A stretch of DNA of 21,938 nt from a virus, in the IMG/VR virus record IMGVR_UViG_3300012003_000026, positions 1-21,938 of that record. One strand, 5' to 3'. The position numbers were made by a program, and so were the translations under genes. Positions 6,633 through 14,746 of the stretch are shown here, in pieces. A model generated the notes under the pieces. It was not told the origin of the DNA and made no database searches. It worked only from the letters and a program-made list of their open reading frames with translations. The first letter of the stretch is position 1; every line of letters begins with the position of its first letter.

Positions 6633-9349
6633 CGGCTCGCCACCGCCTTGAGTTCGCGCCGGCAGGGTCGTTCTACGACGACCCTGCACTGCTGACGTGG
6701 GTGGACCTGACCTCTCGGTGGAAGCGTGACCCTGGCTTTACTGCGAAGCTGGGCCGCGACTCCGACCTTGCTGCGACACCGCAGACCGGGAGCATGTCGT
6801 TTCGTCTTGACTCCAAGGACGGGGCTTTGCGCCCCGGCAACACGACCTCCCCGTACTTCCCGAACATCGTCTCTGGTGTGCCCGTCCGCTACTCCACCAA
6901 GGACGCCGCGGGCGTGTGGTGGCCGGTGTTCTATGGGCTGACCGACTCGTGGACTCCGTCGTACTTGGGTGGTCGGAAGGTCGACTGGACGCTGGTGGAC
7001 GTCCAGTGCTTCACTGCGTGGGCGTCCCTGACTCAGGCGGGTTCGCGTCGCACGTATGCGGATCGTGTGGTGGGTGACCTTGCCCCGGCTAAGGGTGAGG
7101 TGTGGGCTGCGGGGATTCGCGACTACGGCTACCCGACATGCCTGTACGTGGCATCGTCGGTGATCTATGGCGGCGGGTCATACCTGGCCACGATGGCGTG
7201 GCCTGACGCGTATGAGCCTGCGGGGTCTGACTTCCAGCGGTGGGGTTTCGCGTGGTTGGAGCTGCTGAACACGGGTGGCAAGGCGTGGTCTGTGCCTGGT
7301 GCGGCGTGCCCGGTGGTGGAGACGGGCGGGGCGGACTTGTCGGGCGCGAACGGGGCCGGCACGCTGGTCAATGGCGGGTTCGGTTCCGACCGCCCTGGCG
7401 GGCAGTATCAGTCGGTGGCGGGGGACGTCACGGTCAGCGTGGCGGCGACGTTCGGCGGCAGTGCCAGCGTCAACTTCTCCCGCGTTCAGGCGTTCGCGGG
7501 TCGCCCACCAACCCAGTTGGCCCCGGCGAGCGTCTCTGAGCCGGTGAACACGAGCGGCTGGTCTGCGACGGGCGGCACGATCAGCCTTGTCGCGGCGTCC
7601 ACGTTGGCGCACCTGCCTCGCAAAACGGCTTACGACCCGGCCACGAAGGTCACTTCGGCTGCGGTCATTGACGGCCCGGCCAACGCAATCAGTTGGGTGA
7701 CAACTGGTTCCGCCACACTGAGGTCTGCGCTGATCCCGGTCACCGCAGGCAAGTCCTACGGGCCGGTCATGCTCTCGACGGGGTCGTTCGTCACCGACCG
7801 CGTCATTGAGTGGCTCAACGCTGGCGGTGGCGTCATCTCCTCATCGGCGTCGCTCGCCGGGACGGCGCCGATCTTCGGTTGCGGCGCGGCGGGTCTGCTG
7901 GCTCCGGCTTTGGCTGTGAACGCCCGCTTCAAGATCGACGTGTTCGGTGCGGACACCGTCACCGTGGGCTGCGTGGGGCTGTACGAGGCTGAGACGTTGG
8001 GCGCGGACACGATCGGCCCGGCCCGCTGGTGGCCAGCCGGCGCGGACGCACACGTCTACGCGTGGGTGCAGTGGCCCGACCTGCTCACCGGCGGCATGAC
8101 GACCGGCACCGCGGGTCAGATCCGCTGGCTGCACGTCGCCATCGACGTCACCGGCTGGGACGACAGCCAACTGCACATGCTGGCCTGGAACGGATGGCCA
8201 GGCGTGGGCGGCAAGCCTGTGGTGTGGGCTGACAATGTCCGCGTGACGTCGGGCTGGACGGTGTCCTACCCTGGCGCCGAGGTCGGCAACGACACGACCC
8301 ACACGGGCACGTACAACGGATCCGCGATGGGCGGTGGTTTCGGCAACAACGCCGGTGCCAGGCTCGACACGACCAACCCGTCCGCGTTGTCCGTCCCTGC
8401 CGCCCTGCTGGGTGCGGGCCGGTATGAGATCACCCCTGATGACGTGTCCATGGCCCGCACATGGTCGTTCTTTGGTGGCCGCAATACCCTCGGCACGACC
8501 TACGCCGCCGACACCGGCGCGCAGATGACTCAGACGCTGGATCAGCTCGGCTGGCCGGACGCGTTGCGTGACATCGGTGTGGGCGCCTCCAACCTGGCCA
8601 CGACGTGGCCAGACCTGTCCGGGCTGTCCGACTACTCCGCGCTGATCGGGGACCTGACCAAAACCGAGTACGGGTGGGTGGACATCGGCCCGGACGGGAA
8701 ACTGCGCTGGCTGCCGCGGGCGTGGTACGGGGTCGGCACAGCCACCGCTGTAGCCCACTACACCTGGCGGCAGGCTGGCGTGGTCGGCGGCGACCTGTTC
8801 ACGGACATCTTCACCGACATCTTCGGGGTCGTGGACACCACCGGCCAGACACAGTATTCGCCGCAGTTGGATGTCAGGTGGGACGACAAAGATACGTACA
8901 ACTCGATCGTCGTGGGCAACGGCGCCGACGTGATGACCCGCTCCCGCCAAGACCTGACCGCCCAGCGCCGCGGGTTGCGGGAACTAGTCGTGACCCTCCC
9001 TGGTGGCGCGGAGCAGGCCACCATTGACGAGGTCGTGGACATCCTCGCCGTGGTCCACGCCCCCGGCCCCCGCATCGAGTCGATGGTCCTCAAAGCCTTC
9101 GGCCCGGACGACCCGATGCTCGCGCACATCCTGTCCCGGCGCACTGGTGACGTGTCGCTGGTGTCCCTGCCGCAACTGCCCGCGGCGGACCTGACCATAC
9201 CCGTGCTGACGACGTCTATCGACCACACCAGCGATGGGGTGACGTGGACGGCGAAGTTGGGCTTCGGTCCCTGCCCGGTCCCGGCGTCCTTGGGCCGCGC
9301 CCCGTCCATGACCCTCGCCCCGTCCATGACTTTGGCACCAGGAGGATGA
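6629..9349 (+). CDS. Large tail-tip protein (Dit-like N-terminus, hub-like C-terminus)
   Basis: This 906-residue minor tail protein follows the tape measure gene with an ATGA overlap. Residues about 1-150 look like an actinophage distal-tail N-terminus: LTWVDLTSRWKRDPGF, TGSMSFRLDSKDGALRP and SPYFP. Residues about 180-580 are Gly/Thr-rich beta structure with carbohydrate-binding-module-like stretches. Residues about 590-890 resemble the tail-hub part of actinophage minor tail proteins (TEYGWVDIGPDGKLRWLPR, YNSIVVGNGAD, QRRGLRELVVTLPGG). One gene may therefore do the work of separate distal-tail and hub proteins. The end carries a short duplication, PSMTLAPSMTLAP. No peptidase motif was recognised. 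Domain limits are by eye. Confidence 0.8.
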   Translation: MTARHRLEFAPAGSFYDDPALLTWVDLTSRWKRDPGFTAKLGRDSDLAATPQTGSMSFRLDSKDGALRPGNTTSPYFPNIVSGVPVRYSTKDAAGVWWPVFYGLTDSWTPSYLGGRKVDWTLVDVQCFTAWASLTQAGSRRTYADRVVGDLAPAKGEVWAAGIRDYGYPTCLYVASSVIYGGGSYLATMAWPDAYEPAGSDFQRWGFAWLELLNTGGKAWSVPGAACPVVETGGADLSGANGAGTLVNGGFGSDRPGGQYQSVAGDVTVSVAATFGGSASVNFSRVQAFAGRPPTQLAPASVSEPVNTSGWSATGGTISLVAASTLAHLPRKTAYDPATKVTSAAVIDGPANAISWVTTGSATLRSALIPVTAGKSYGPVMLSTGSFVTDRVIEWLNAGGGVISSSASLAGTAPIFGCGAAGLLAPALAVNARFKIDVFGADTVTVGCVGLYEAETLGADTIGPARWWPAGADAHVYAWVQWPDLLTGGMTTGTAGQIRWLHVAIDVTGWDDSQLHMLAWNGWPGVGGKPVVWADNVRVTSGWTVSYPGAEVGNDTTHTGTYNGSAMGGGFGNNAGARLDTTNPSALSVPAALLGAGRYEITPDDVSMARTWSFFGGRNTLGTTYAADTGAQMTQTLDQLGWPDALRDIGVGASNLATTWPDLSGLSDYSALIGDLTKTEYGWVDIGPDGKLRWLPRAWYGVGTATAVAHYTWRQAGVVGGDLFTDIFTDIFGVVDTTGQTQYSPQLDVRWDDKDTYNSIVVGNGADVMTRSRQDLTAQRRGLRELVVTLPGGAEQATIDEVVDILAVVHAPGPRIESMVLKAFGPDDPMLAHILSRRTGDVSLVSLPQLPAADLTIPVLTTSIDHTSDGVTWTAKLGFGPCPVPASLGRAPSMTLAPSMTLAPGG

Positions 9350-9350
9350 G

Positions 9351-9758
9351 ATGACCCTGTCCCTGACGTTCGTGGACGACAGCATCACCGTGCCGGTCTC
9401 CGCAGGGAGCCTGAATGCGATGGTGGCCGCCATCAATGGTGGCGCATGGGTCGCGCCGACCATGGGAAACTCGTGGGTTAACTTCGGCGGGTTATTCCAA
9501 ACGGTCGGTTATCGGATAATGGGCGACGGCACGGTGATGCTCCGAGGTCTGATGAAATCGGGCACTTCGAGCGCCACGGTGTTCACGCTTCCGGCTGGAT
9601 CTTGGCCCACCGCCGTCGAGAAGTTTGTGGTGGCGTCGGGCACCTCTATTGCCGAGGTTCTGGTCTACCCAGACGGCACGGTCAAGGTTGTGGGCTACGA
9701 CACGGGCGCGTCGAACGCCGATGTCTCTCTCTCCGGTATCCACTTCTCGACCCTCTGA
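9351..9758 (+). CDS. Small tail-tip / receptor-binding-like protein
   Basis: This 135-residue protein starts one base after the previous stop, with a strong AGGAGG (9340-9345). The first 40 residues are variable. The rest (GNSWVNFGG, YRIMGDGTVMLRGLMKSG, TLPAGSWP, VYPDGTVKV, LSGIHFSTL) matches the jelly-roll-like pattern common at the ends of actinophage and Gram-positive phage tail fibres. These proteins make host contact or decorate the tail tip. The closing LSGI.F motif is a useful family mark. The next gene overlaps its stop by one base (TGATG). Confidence 0.65.
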   Translation: MTLSLTFVDDSITVPVSAGSLNAMVAAINGGAWVAPTMGNSWVNFGGLFQTVGYRIMGDGTVMLRGLMKSGTSSATVFTLPAGSWPTAVEKFVVASGTSIAEVLVYPDGTVKVVGYDTGASNADVSLSGIHFSTL

Positions 9759-10060
9759 TGAAAATGGCACTGGTCGACCCGACAGGCGTCGTGGTGGGTC
9801 TGCTTGACTGGGACGTTGCCCGGACGTTCACCCCGGCCGAGGGGTTCACGCTGCACACCGCTGCTCAGGCGCGCGTGGGCGACACGTGGGCTGCGGGGAC
9901 GTACACCCCTCGCGTCGACGCGGACAACAGGGCCGCGCTGGTTGCCAAAGGCACCGCGTACCTCGCGCTCCCGGCACCCACGACGACGGACACACGGAAG
10001 GCCGTCAGGGCGCAGGTCATGCTCGCCGTCGCCGCACTGACGGACATCTCAGGCACTTAG
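9758..10060 (+). CDS. Small tail-fibre-associated protein
   Basis: This is a 100-residue protein of uncertain function. The pattern MALVDPTGVVVGLLDWD, then F.LH.AAQARVGDTWAAGTYTPR, then an Ala-rich helix, resembles small proteins encoded right after tail-fibre genes that are thought to assist fibre folding. The start at 9758 overlaps the preceding stop, so translation is probably coupled. ATG 9764 is an alternative two codons in. A hairpin follows the TAG stop. Role inferred from position and weak pattern only. Confidence 0.55.
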   Translation: MKMALVDPTGVVVGLLDWDVARTFTPAEGFTLHTAAQARVGDTWAAGTYTPRVDADNRAALVAKGTAYLALPAPTTTDTRKAVRAQVMLAVAALTDISGT

Positions 10061-10071
10061 TCCGCCCCACC

Positions 10072-10099
10072 CCCGCCGCCGCGACTAGGCGACGGCGGG
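10072..10099 (+). terminator. GC-rich hairpin ending the tail block
   Basis: CCCGCCGCCGC (10072-10082) pairs with GCGACGGCGGG (10089-10099) with one mismatch and a 6-nt loop. It lies between the tail genes and the lysis region. No U tract follows, so it may be factor-dependent or a partial terminator. Confidence 0.5.
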
Positions 10100-10162
10100 A
10101 CCGAATCAACCCAACACAGAGGGGCTGACGTGACACAACCTAACCCGCAGAGGAGTCCGTCC

Positions 10163-10585
10163 ATGTCTGAATCAGGCCGTGACTGGTCTCCCTTCCAAGT
10201 CCGCGAGTACCTCCAACGACAGATCGACGACCTCCGATCCATGCTCGACGAGCGGTACGCCACGCAGACCAAGGCCGTCGACGCGGCGTTCCTCGCCCAG
10301 CAGACAGCCATGCAGGCGGCTCTCACCGCCGCCGCGCTGGCCGTGCAGACGGCACAGACGGCACAGGAGAAGGCCATCGTGAAGGCCGAGACCGCAGCTG
10401 ACGCGCGCTTCGAAGCGCTCGTGGAGAAGATGGACATCGAGGGCGCCCGAGCGACGAAACAGATCTCCGAGATCTCGTCCCGCCTTGATCTGAGCCAAGG
10501 CCGGTACCTCGCAGTGGCGGGGTTCGCTGCGCTGTTCGGTGGCGCGGCTGTCACGGGGATCGCGAGAGCGATCGGCGGCTCATGA
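10163..10585 (+). CDS. Coiled-coil protein with C-terminal membrane anchor
   Basis: This 140-residue protein is a long predicted coiled coil (about residues 12-110, Ala/Gln/Lys/Glu-rich) ending in one hydrophobic segment, YLAVAGFAALFGGAAVTGIA, close to the C-terminus. It has no enzymatic motif. The location just ahead of the lysis genes suggests a holin-associated or membrane scaffold protein, but a virion role is also possible. The ATG at 10163 has AGAGGAG (10149-10155) at good spacing. An in-frame GTG at 10130, also with a G-rich leader, would add eleven residues. The next gene overlaps its stop (ATGA). Confidence 0.6.
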   Translation: MSESGRDWSPFQVREYLQRQIDDLRSMLDERYATQTKAVDAAFLAQQTAMQAALTAAALAVQTAQTAQEKAIVKAETAADARFEALVEKMDIEGARATKQISEISSRLDLSQGRYLAVAGFAALFGGAAVTGIARAIGGS

Positions 10586-10944
10586 CATCTGCCCCGTGGT
10601 CGTGGCCAGCATCCACGATCACCCGCGTGGTCGACGGCGACTCCATCGTGGCCCGACTGACCCGCGACATCGGCTTCCACGGCACCGTCACATTCGACCA
10701 GCACCTACGCCTGAACCGGATCAACACACCTCCGGCGAACACTGACGCGGGTAAGGCTGCGACCGCCTACGTCAAGAACCGGATCGGCATCCCCGCAGAC
10801 ATCACCACAACCAAGGCATACAAGTACGGCGACGAGTGGATGGCTGAGGTCGTCTTCCCTGACGGCACCAACCTGTCCGATGCTCTCGTGGCCGCTGGAC
10901 TCGCCGCCTATTGGGACGGCACTGGACCCCGGCCGGGAGGCTGA
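10582..10944 (+). CDS. Staphylococcal-nuclease-like (SNase fold) protein, active site degenerate
   Basis: This 120-residue protein follows the SNase/thermonuclease pattern: VVDGDSIVA (16-24), LRLNRINTPP (42-51), a helix with GKAATAYVK, YKYGDEWMAEV (80-90) and LSDALVAAGLAAYW near the end. In staphylococcal nuclease the key residues are Arg35, Asp40, Thr41, Glu43 and Arg87. Here R43 and T49 remain, but Asp40 is N48, the catalytic Glu is P51, and the second Arg is D84. It is therefore likely a binding protein or a very altered nuclease. It overlaps the genes around it tightly, which argues for selection. It has no signal peptide. Confidence 0.7.
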   Translation: MTSAPWSWPASTITRVVDGDSIVARLTRDIGFHGTVTFDQHLRLNRINTPPANTDAGKAATAYVKNRIGIPADITTTKAYKYGDEWMAEVVFPDGTNLSDALVAAGLAAYWDGTGPRPGG

Positions 10945-10945
10945 C

Positions 10946-11134
10946 ATGACCACAGAGAACGACCGCATCGTCATCCGCATCGATAGCGCCGGGGAATTTC
11001 GCTGGCACAGGGTCGCAGGGAACAACGAGGTCATCAGTCAGGGCGAGGGCTACGTCACCAAGGCGGGTGCGATTGCGGGCGCATGGCGGGCCAACCCCGA
11101 CCTCCCGGTTGACCGCATCGAGGCACTGCCATGA
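10946..11134 (+). CDS. DUF1508/YegP-like small protein
   Basis: This 62-residue protein matches the short YegP/DUF1508 repeat pattern: a strand RIVIRIDSAGEFRWHRVAG, a turn NNEVISQGEGYVTK, then a helix AGAIAGAWRAN. Proteins of this family are small and of unknown biochemical function. The ATG has GGGAGG (10935-10940) five bases upstream, and the stop overlaps the endolysin start by four bases. Its place between an SNase-like gene and the endolysin suggests coexpression with lysis, but no lytic role is evident. Confidence 0.65.
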   Translation: MTTENDRIVIRIDSAGEFRWHRVAGNNEVISQGEGYVTKAGAIAGAWRANPDLPVDRIEALP

Positions 11135-11925
11135 CCACCATCCCATTCCTGAACTCCCCCAACCACGCCTCCCGCAACGGCGTGAAGATCACCGACATCG
11201 TTCTGCACTGGATGGCCGGCAACCTCGCCGGGTGCGATGCGACGTTCAAGAACGCAGCCCGCCAGACCAGCGCCCACTACGGCATCGAGGGCACGACCGT
11301 CCACCAGTACGTGCAGGACTCGGATGTGGCGTGGCACTCTGGTGACTGGAATGAGAACCAGCGCAGCATCGGCATCGAGCACTCCGCCGCTCCGGGTCGT
11401 GATGCCTCTCCTGCGACCATCGCCACGAGCGTTGCGCTGATCGTGTCCCTGTGCCGCAAGTACGGGATCAGCCCCGACCACATCTACCCGCACAAGAAGT
11501 TCTTCAACACGGCCTGCCCTGGCACGCTGCCGATCGCCGACATCATCGCGCGAGTCCGCGCCCAGCTCGGCAAGCCCGCACCCACGCCCCAACCTGTCCC
11601 TGCACCCGTGAAGTCCACCCGCAACATAGCCCTGACCATCGCCATCCAGAAGGCGTGCCACGTGGCTGCGGATGGCAAGTGGGGCAACGGCACACAGACT
11701 GCAGCGACCGCTGTCATCCGGCGCGACACGTCCAACATCCGCGCCCTCCAAGGCTGGGTCGGCACCACAGTTGACGGGATCTGGGGGAAAGCTTCTGAGG
11801 CCGCGAGAGTCGCCACCATCAAGCGGCTGCAGATGGCCATGGGCGTCACTCAGGACGGCTCCTGGGGTCCGATCTCAGCCCGAGCATGGGCCACCGCTGT
11901 CGCAGCCAACCTGAACAAGTTCTGA
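11131..11925 (+). CDS. Endolysin: N-acetylmuramoyl-L-alanine amidase with peptidoglycan-binding repeats
   Basis: This 264-residue enzyme should cut the bond between muramic acid and L-alanine in host peptidoglycan. The amidase_2/PGRP domain (about 1-145) shows DIVLHWMAG with zinc ligand H26, SAHYGIEG, IGIEHSA, and the H121...C129-PG pair. The eight-residue spacing between H121 and C129 equals that of T7 lysozyme ligands H122 and C130. After a Pro linker (about 150-165), three short DGxWG units (Asp at 181, 215 and 242) resemble PG_binding_1-type wall-binding repeats. There is no signal peptide, so export should depend on the following holin. ATG overlaps the previous stop. Confidence 0.93.
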   Translation: MTTIPFLNSPNHASRNGVKITDIVLHWMAGNLAGCDATFKNAARQTSAHYGIEGTTVHQYVQDSDVAWHSGDWNENQRSIGIEHSAAPGRDASPATIATSVALIVSLCRKYGISPDHIYPHKKFFNTACPGTLPIADIIARVRAQLGKPAPTPQPVPAPVKSTRNIALTIAIQKACHVAADGKWGNGTQTAATAVIRRDTSNIRALQGWVGTTVDGIWGKASEAARVATIKRLQMAMGVTQDGSWGPISARAWATAVAANLNKF

Positions 11926-11937
11926 AGGAGACCCGTC

Positions 11938-12138
11938 ATGAAACTCAATGCTTACGCCAAGGCCATCATCGCCGCGCTCGTCGCAGGTCTCGGGTCGCTA
12001 CAGGTCGCCTCCACTGACGGGAAGATCACCGCCGCTGAGTGGATCCAGATCGCGTCCGTGACTGTGGCTGCTCTCGGGTTCGTCTGGGGCGTCCCCAACG
12101 CCTCGACGCCCGAGCCCGTTCCGCCCGTCGTCGGCTAG
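11938..12138 (+). CDS. Holin (two membrane segments)
   Basis: This 66-residue protein begins MKLNAYAKAIIAALVAGLGSL. It has two hydrophobic segments (about 7-24 and 36-52) joined by the polar loop STDGKITAAEWIQ, and a short Pro-rich tail. This is the common actinophage holin pattern: length, loop DGKITAAEW, and WGVPN after the second segment. It would permeabilise the cytoplasmic membrane and release the endolysin. AAGGAG (11925-11930) precedes the ATG. It directly follows the endolysin gene. Confidence 0.85.
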   Translation: MKLNAYAKAIIAALVAGLGSLQVASTDGKITAAEWIQIASVTVAALGFVWGVPNASTPEPVPPVVG

Positions 12139-12145
12139 TCGTGCC

Positions 12146-12325
12146 ATGCGCTCGCCCGGTTACGCGGAGGCACGCGCCCGCCTGATCGCCGCACGCTACG
12201 TCCGCTCCGACCGGCCACGGATCAAGGTCAGGTTGCCGCGCGACCCCATCGCCCGTAACGGCCTCCTGGCCACCCTGCTCGGACTGCTCCTCATCCTGCT
12301 CGCCCGTCTGCTCAACCCCGTCTAA
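12146..12325 (+). CDS. Small basic one-TM protein, possible second holin/antiholin
   Basis: This 59-residue ORF starts seven bases after the holin stop. The N-terminal 38 residues are highly basic (many Arg), followed by one strong hydrophobic segment LLATLLGLLLILLARLL (40-56) and a stop. A basic arm with a single membrane span directly after a holin fits a second holin or antiholin partner. No Shine-Dalgarno is clear, so coupling to holin translation is likely. Codon third positions are G/C-rich. Function is inferred from position and topology. Confidence 0.65.
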   Translation: MRSPGYAEARARLIAARYVRSDRPRIKVRLPRDPIARNGLLATLLGLLLILLARLLNPV

Positions 12326-12346
12326 CCACTACAGAAGGAGCACGTC

Positions 12347-12715
12347 ATGGGTCTGACCATCGCCGAGTCTCAGGCGACTCTGGACGCACGTTTCCCAACC
12401 AGCGGAGGCACCGACTACATCGCCTACTCCGTCAACGGGACTTCCGAGTGGGCGAACCTTGCCCGCACCGCTGTCGGCGCAACAGGGTGGTCAGCGGCCA
12501 CGGCCGCGGACCCGTCGGTCAAGCAGAACGGTGGCACGCTCACCTCGGGCACGGTGGCCACGGCTGGGGGCACTGTGTCCCATTTCGCGATCTACACGGC
12601 TGTGACTGCGGGCACGCAGCGCACCGACTGGCAGACCCTGACCACGGGCCGCACCCTGGCTGTGGGCGACTCGTTGTCGTGGGCGGCTAACGCCTGCCAG
12701 GTCACCCTGACCTGA
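12347..12715 (+). CDS. Tail appendage / minor tail protein
   Basis: This 122-residue, mostly beta protein has a pattern seen in actinophage fibre proteins: SEWANLARTAVGATGWSAAT, then GTVATAGGTVSHFAIYTAVTAG, then LTTGRTLAVGDSLSW and a hydrophobic strand at the end. AGAAGGAG (12332-12339) precedes the ATG. It begins a block of appendage genes that lies after the lysis genes. It probably forms a small capping or adaptor domain on the fibre; the exact role is unknown. Confidence 0.6.
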   Translation: MGLTIAESQATLDARFPTSGGTDYIAYSVNGTSEWANLARTAVGATGWSAATAADPSVKQNGGTLTSGTVATAGGTVSHFAIYTAVTAGTQRTDWQTLTTGRTLAVGDSLSWAANACQVTLT

Positions 12716-12757
12716 CCCGCTTGACCTGAGTGAGGGTTCTGACGAGGGGAGGCCTCG

Positions 12758-14338
12758 GTGGCGATCGCCCATGATGTAACGACCACCGAGGTCGACTGGA
12801 CCGCGACCCCGCATACCGTGTCGCACCCAGCCGGGGCGACGGCTCAGGCCGTCGTCGTGCAGGTCGTCACCGAGATCAATGCGACCAATGCTGAGGTCAC
12901 CGGTATCACCTATGGTGGCGCAGCCTTGTCTATGGTCAAGAGCGCCGGGGACACGACCGAGCCGGGATCGGTGACGGCCTGGTTCCTGGACGGCATTACT
13001 GGAGGCACGCAGAGCGTCGTCATCACCTGCTCTGGGACCACCAAAAAGCGGGCAAGGATCTCGACGGTCACGGTGGCCTCGGGTGCCACCGTTGCGGTAG
13101 CAAACTCTTCGAGCGCAAGTAACGCCAGCATCGCAAACCCCCCGTGTACGATCTCCCCTCTGACCGCTGGTACCCAACTCGAAGCGTTTGGGTGCATCTT
13201 CTCCGGGCTGACCTCGATGACCGCCACCCCGGCGACGGGCTGGACGCTCATCGACTACGCCGACACTGGGGCGCAGGGCTACGGGTTTGAGAGGCGCTCG
13301 GTCGCATCAAGCGGAACCACGCTGAACGCGGGGTGGACTGCGGCCACCGCCGATGACTTCGCGGCTGTGGCAGTGGCGCTCAAAGAGGTCGCCGGGGGTC
13401 CGGTCACTCTGGCCGCATCAGGGACCTGCGACGTCGTAGCCGCAACGTCAGGTGACGCGACACGGGTCCCACTTGTCCTGGCGGCCTCTGGTACTGCCGA
13501 CGCGGTGAGCACTGTCACCGGCAACGCGGCCCGGCTCGGTCAAATCCTGACCGCAATCGGGACCATCGTGGTTATTGCGGCCACCTCCGGCGACGCCACG
13601 CGGGTACCACTTACCCCGGCAGCGTCCGGGACAACCACGATCACGACCGCCGTTTCCGGGGACGCGACACGAGTTCCCCTCACCTTTGCTGCGTCCGGAA
13701 CCATCCCGGTCATAGCCGCCACAAGCGGTAACGCGACCCGGACGCTCCTGACGCTGGCAGCGTCGGGCACTGTCCCCGCGGTTGTGGCGGTCACCGGCAA
13801 CCCAACCCGCGTGCCACTGACACTCTCCGCATCAGGGACCGTACCGGCTGTCACTGGCACCTCTGGCAACCCCACGCGGGCCGGACAGACCCTGACCGTC
13901 ACCGGACAGGTTACCGTCACCTCAACGGCCTCGGGCAACGTGACCCGCGTGGTCCTCGTCATGGCCGCAGCGGGCACCGTCGTCGTCATGACGGCCACCT
14001 CCGGGGCTGCAGCACGCGTGACCCTGACACTGACCGCCACCGGGACCATCCCCATTGTCTCGGCCACATCCGGGGATGTCACACGAGTCCCGATTGTCCT
14101 GGCAGTGTCCGGCACCGTGGACGCCGCCTCGGTCGTGATCGGGGCCGCGATCCGGATCGGCCCATTCCCCCTCGTCACCGACCCAAGACTCACCCTCACC
14201 CTGCCGTCGTCGGCACTGACACTGACCCTGCCCGCGTCTGCTCTCGACATCGACGCGCCCACCTCAGCACTGAGCATTGACGCGCCCACATCACAGCTCG
14301 CCCTCGCACTGCCCGTTTCGAGTTTGGAGCTCACATGA
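12758..14338 (+). CDS. Repeat-rich tail adhesin / fibre shaft protein
   Basis: This 526-residue protein has three parts. Residues 1-213 form a beta-rich domain (ITYGGAALSMVKSAGD, SVTAWFLDGITGGTQSVVI, a late ATGWTLIDYAD and a final FAAVAVALKE strand) like adhesive domains on phage fibres. Residues 214-466 are eleven tandem units of exactly 23 residues (13397-14155), each ending TSG(D/N)ATR or close to it. The last ~51 residues are nine-residue units built around SALxLxxPx (14183-14335). Such repeats suggest an extended shaft. GTG is chosen because GAGGGGAGG (12744-12752) sits five bases ahead. The stop overlaps the next ATG. It is almost free of Lys after the first domain. Receptor unknown. 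Confidence 0.75.
   Translation: MAIAHDVTTTEVDWTATPHTVSHPAGATAQAVVVQVVTEINATNAEVTGITYGGAALSMVKSAGDTTEPGSVTAWFLDGITGGTQSVVITCSGTTKKRARISTVTVASGATVAVANSSSASNASIANPPCTISPLTAGTQLEAFGCIFSGLTSMTATPATGWTLIDYADTGAQGYGFERRSVASSGTTLNAGWTAATADDFAAVAVALKEVAGGPVTLAASGTCDVVAATSGDATRVPLVLAASGTADAVSTVTGNAARLGQILTAIGTIVVIAATSGDATRVPLTPAASGTTTITTAVSGDATRVPLTFAASGTIPVIAATSGNATRTLLTLAASGTVPAVVAVTGNPTRVPLTLSASGTVPAVTGTSGNPTRAGQTLTVTGQVTVTSTASGNVTRVVLVMAAAGTVVVMTATSGAAARVTLTLTATGTIPIVSATSGDVTRVPIVLAVSGTVDAASVVIGAAIRIGPFPLVTDPRLTLTLPSSALTLTLPASALDIDAPTSALSIDAPTSQLALALPVSSLELT
13397..14155 (+). repeat. Eleven tandem 69-bp units (23 codons each)
   Basis: Eleven consecutive in-frame units of exactly 69 bp encode the 23-residue repeats of the adhesin. 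The best conserved positions are an ASGT near residues 7-10 and SG(D/N)xTR at 18-23. At DNA level the copies are clearly diverged, so the array is old and held by protein selection, not a recent expansion. Confidence 0.9.
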
Positions 14339-14718
14339 CGACAGGATGGCACGTCGGCGACCTCGAACCCCCACTACCCGGGACGGTTACGGGCAAGGTC
14401 CGCGCGGACTACCCGACGCTGACCGACGCCGAGTTCAACGCTCTCGAACCTGTGCCCGTGGACCTGACCGCGGCGACCGCTGTCGTGGCCCACATCCAAC
14501 GCCCTGACGGCACCATCATCAGCCGCGCCGTGACGTTGGGCGACCAGACCACCGATCCAGGCACATGGACGCTGGCATGGGTCGCCGCTGTCCCGCCTGC
14601 TGTCGCTGACCTGTCCGTGGCTGGCGGGTACGCCGTGGAGATCGAGGCGACCTGGCCGACTGACAGGCCGCAGACGTTCGCTGGCGCCTCGTTCCAAGTG
14701 GCTCGGCAGATCGCGTGA
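14335..14718 (+). CDS. BppU/LtfC-like Ig-type tail adaptor protein
   Basis: This 127-residue protein shows the small Ig-like fold common in baseplate upper-protein N-terminal domains and related actinophage fibre adaptors: HVGDLEPPLPGTV, PVDLTAATAVVAHIQRPDGT, DPGTWTLAWV, AGGYAVEIEATWP and FAGASFQVA. Such domains join a receptor-binding protein to the tail. ATGA overlap with the adhesin gene and the following tailspike gene fit this: it may connect the two. Specific family membership (BppU_N or LtfC-like) cannot be decided by eye. Confidence 0.65.
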   Translation: MTTGWHVGDLEPPLPGTVTGKVRADYPTLTDAEFNALEPVPVDLTAATAVVAHIQRPDGTIISRAVTLGDQTTDPGTWTLAWVAAVPPAVADLSVAGGYAVEIEATWPTDRPQTFAGASFQVARQIA

Positions 14719-14746
14719 CCCCGTTGACCAACCTGAGGAGGCACTG

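Noticed and set aside
9307-9343. Short duplicated PSMTLAP sequence as a regulatory repeat
   Set aside because: It lies in frame at the end of the tail-tip gene and is explained as a small protein duplication.
12721-12757. TTGACC as a -35 element before the adhesin gene
   Set aside because: No acceptable -10 hexamer occurs at 16-18 nt, and the gene is well served by its Shine-Dalgarno inside the late operon.
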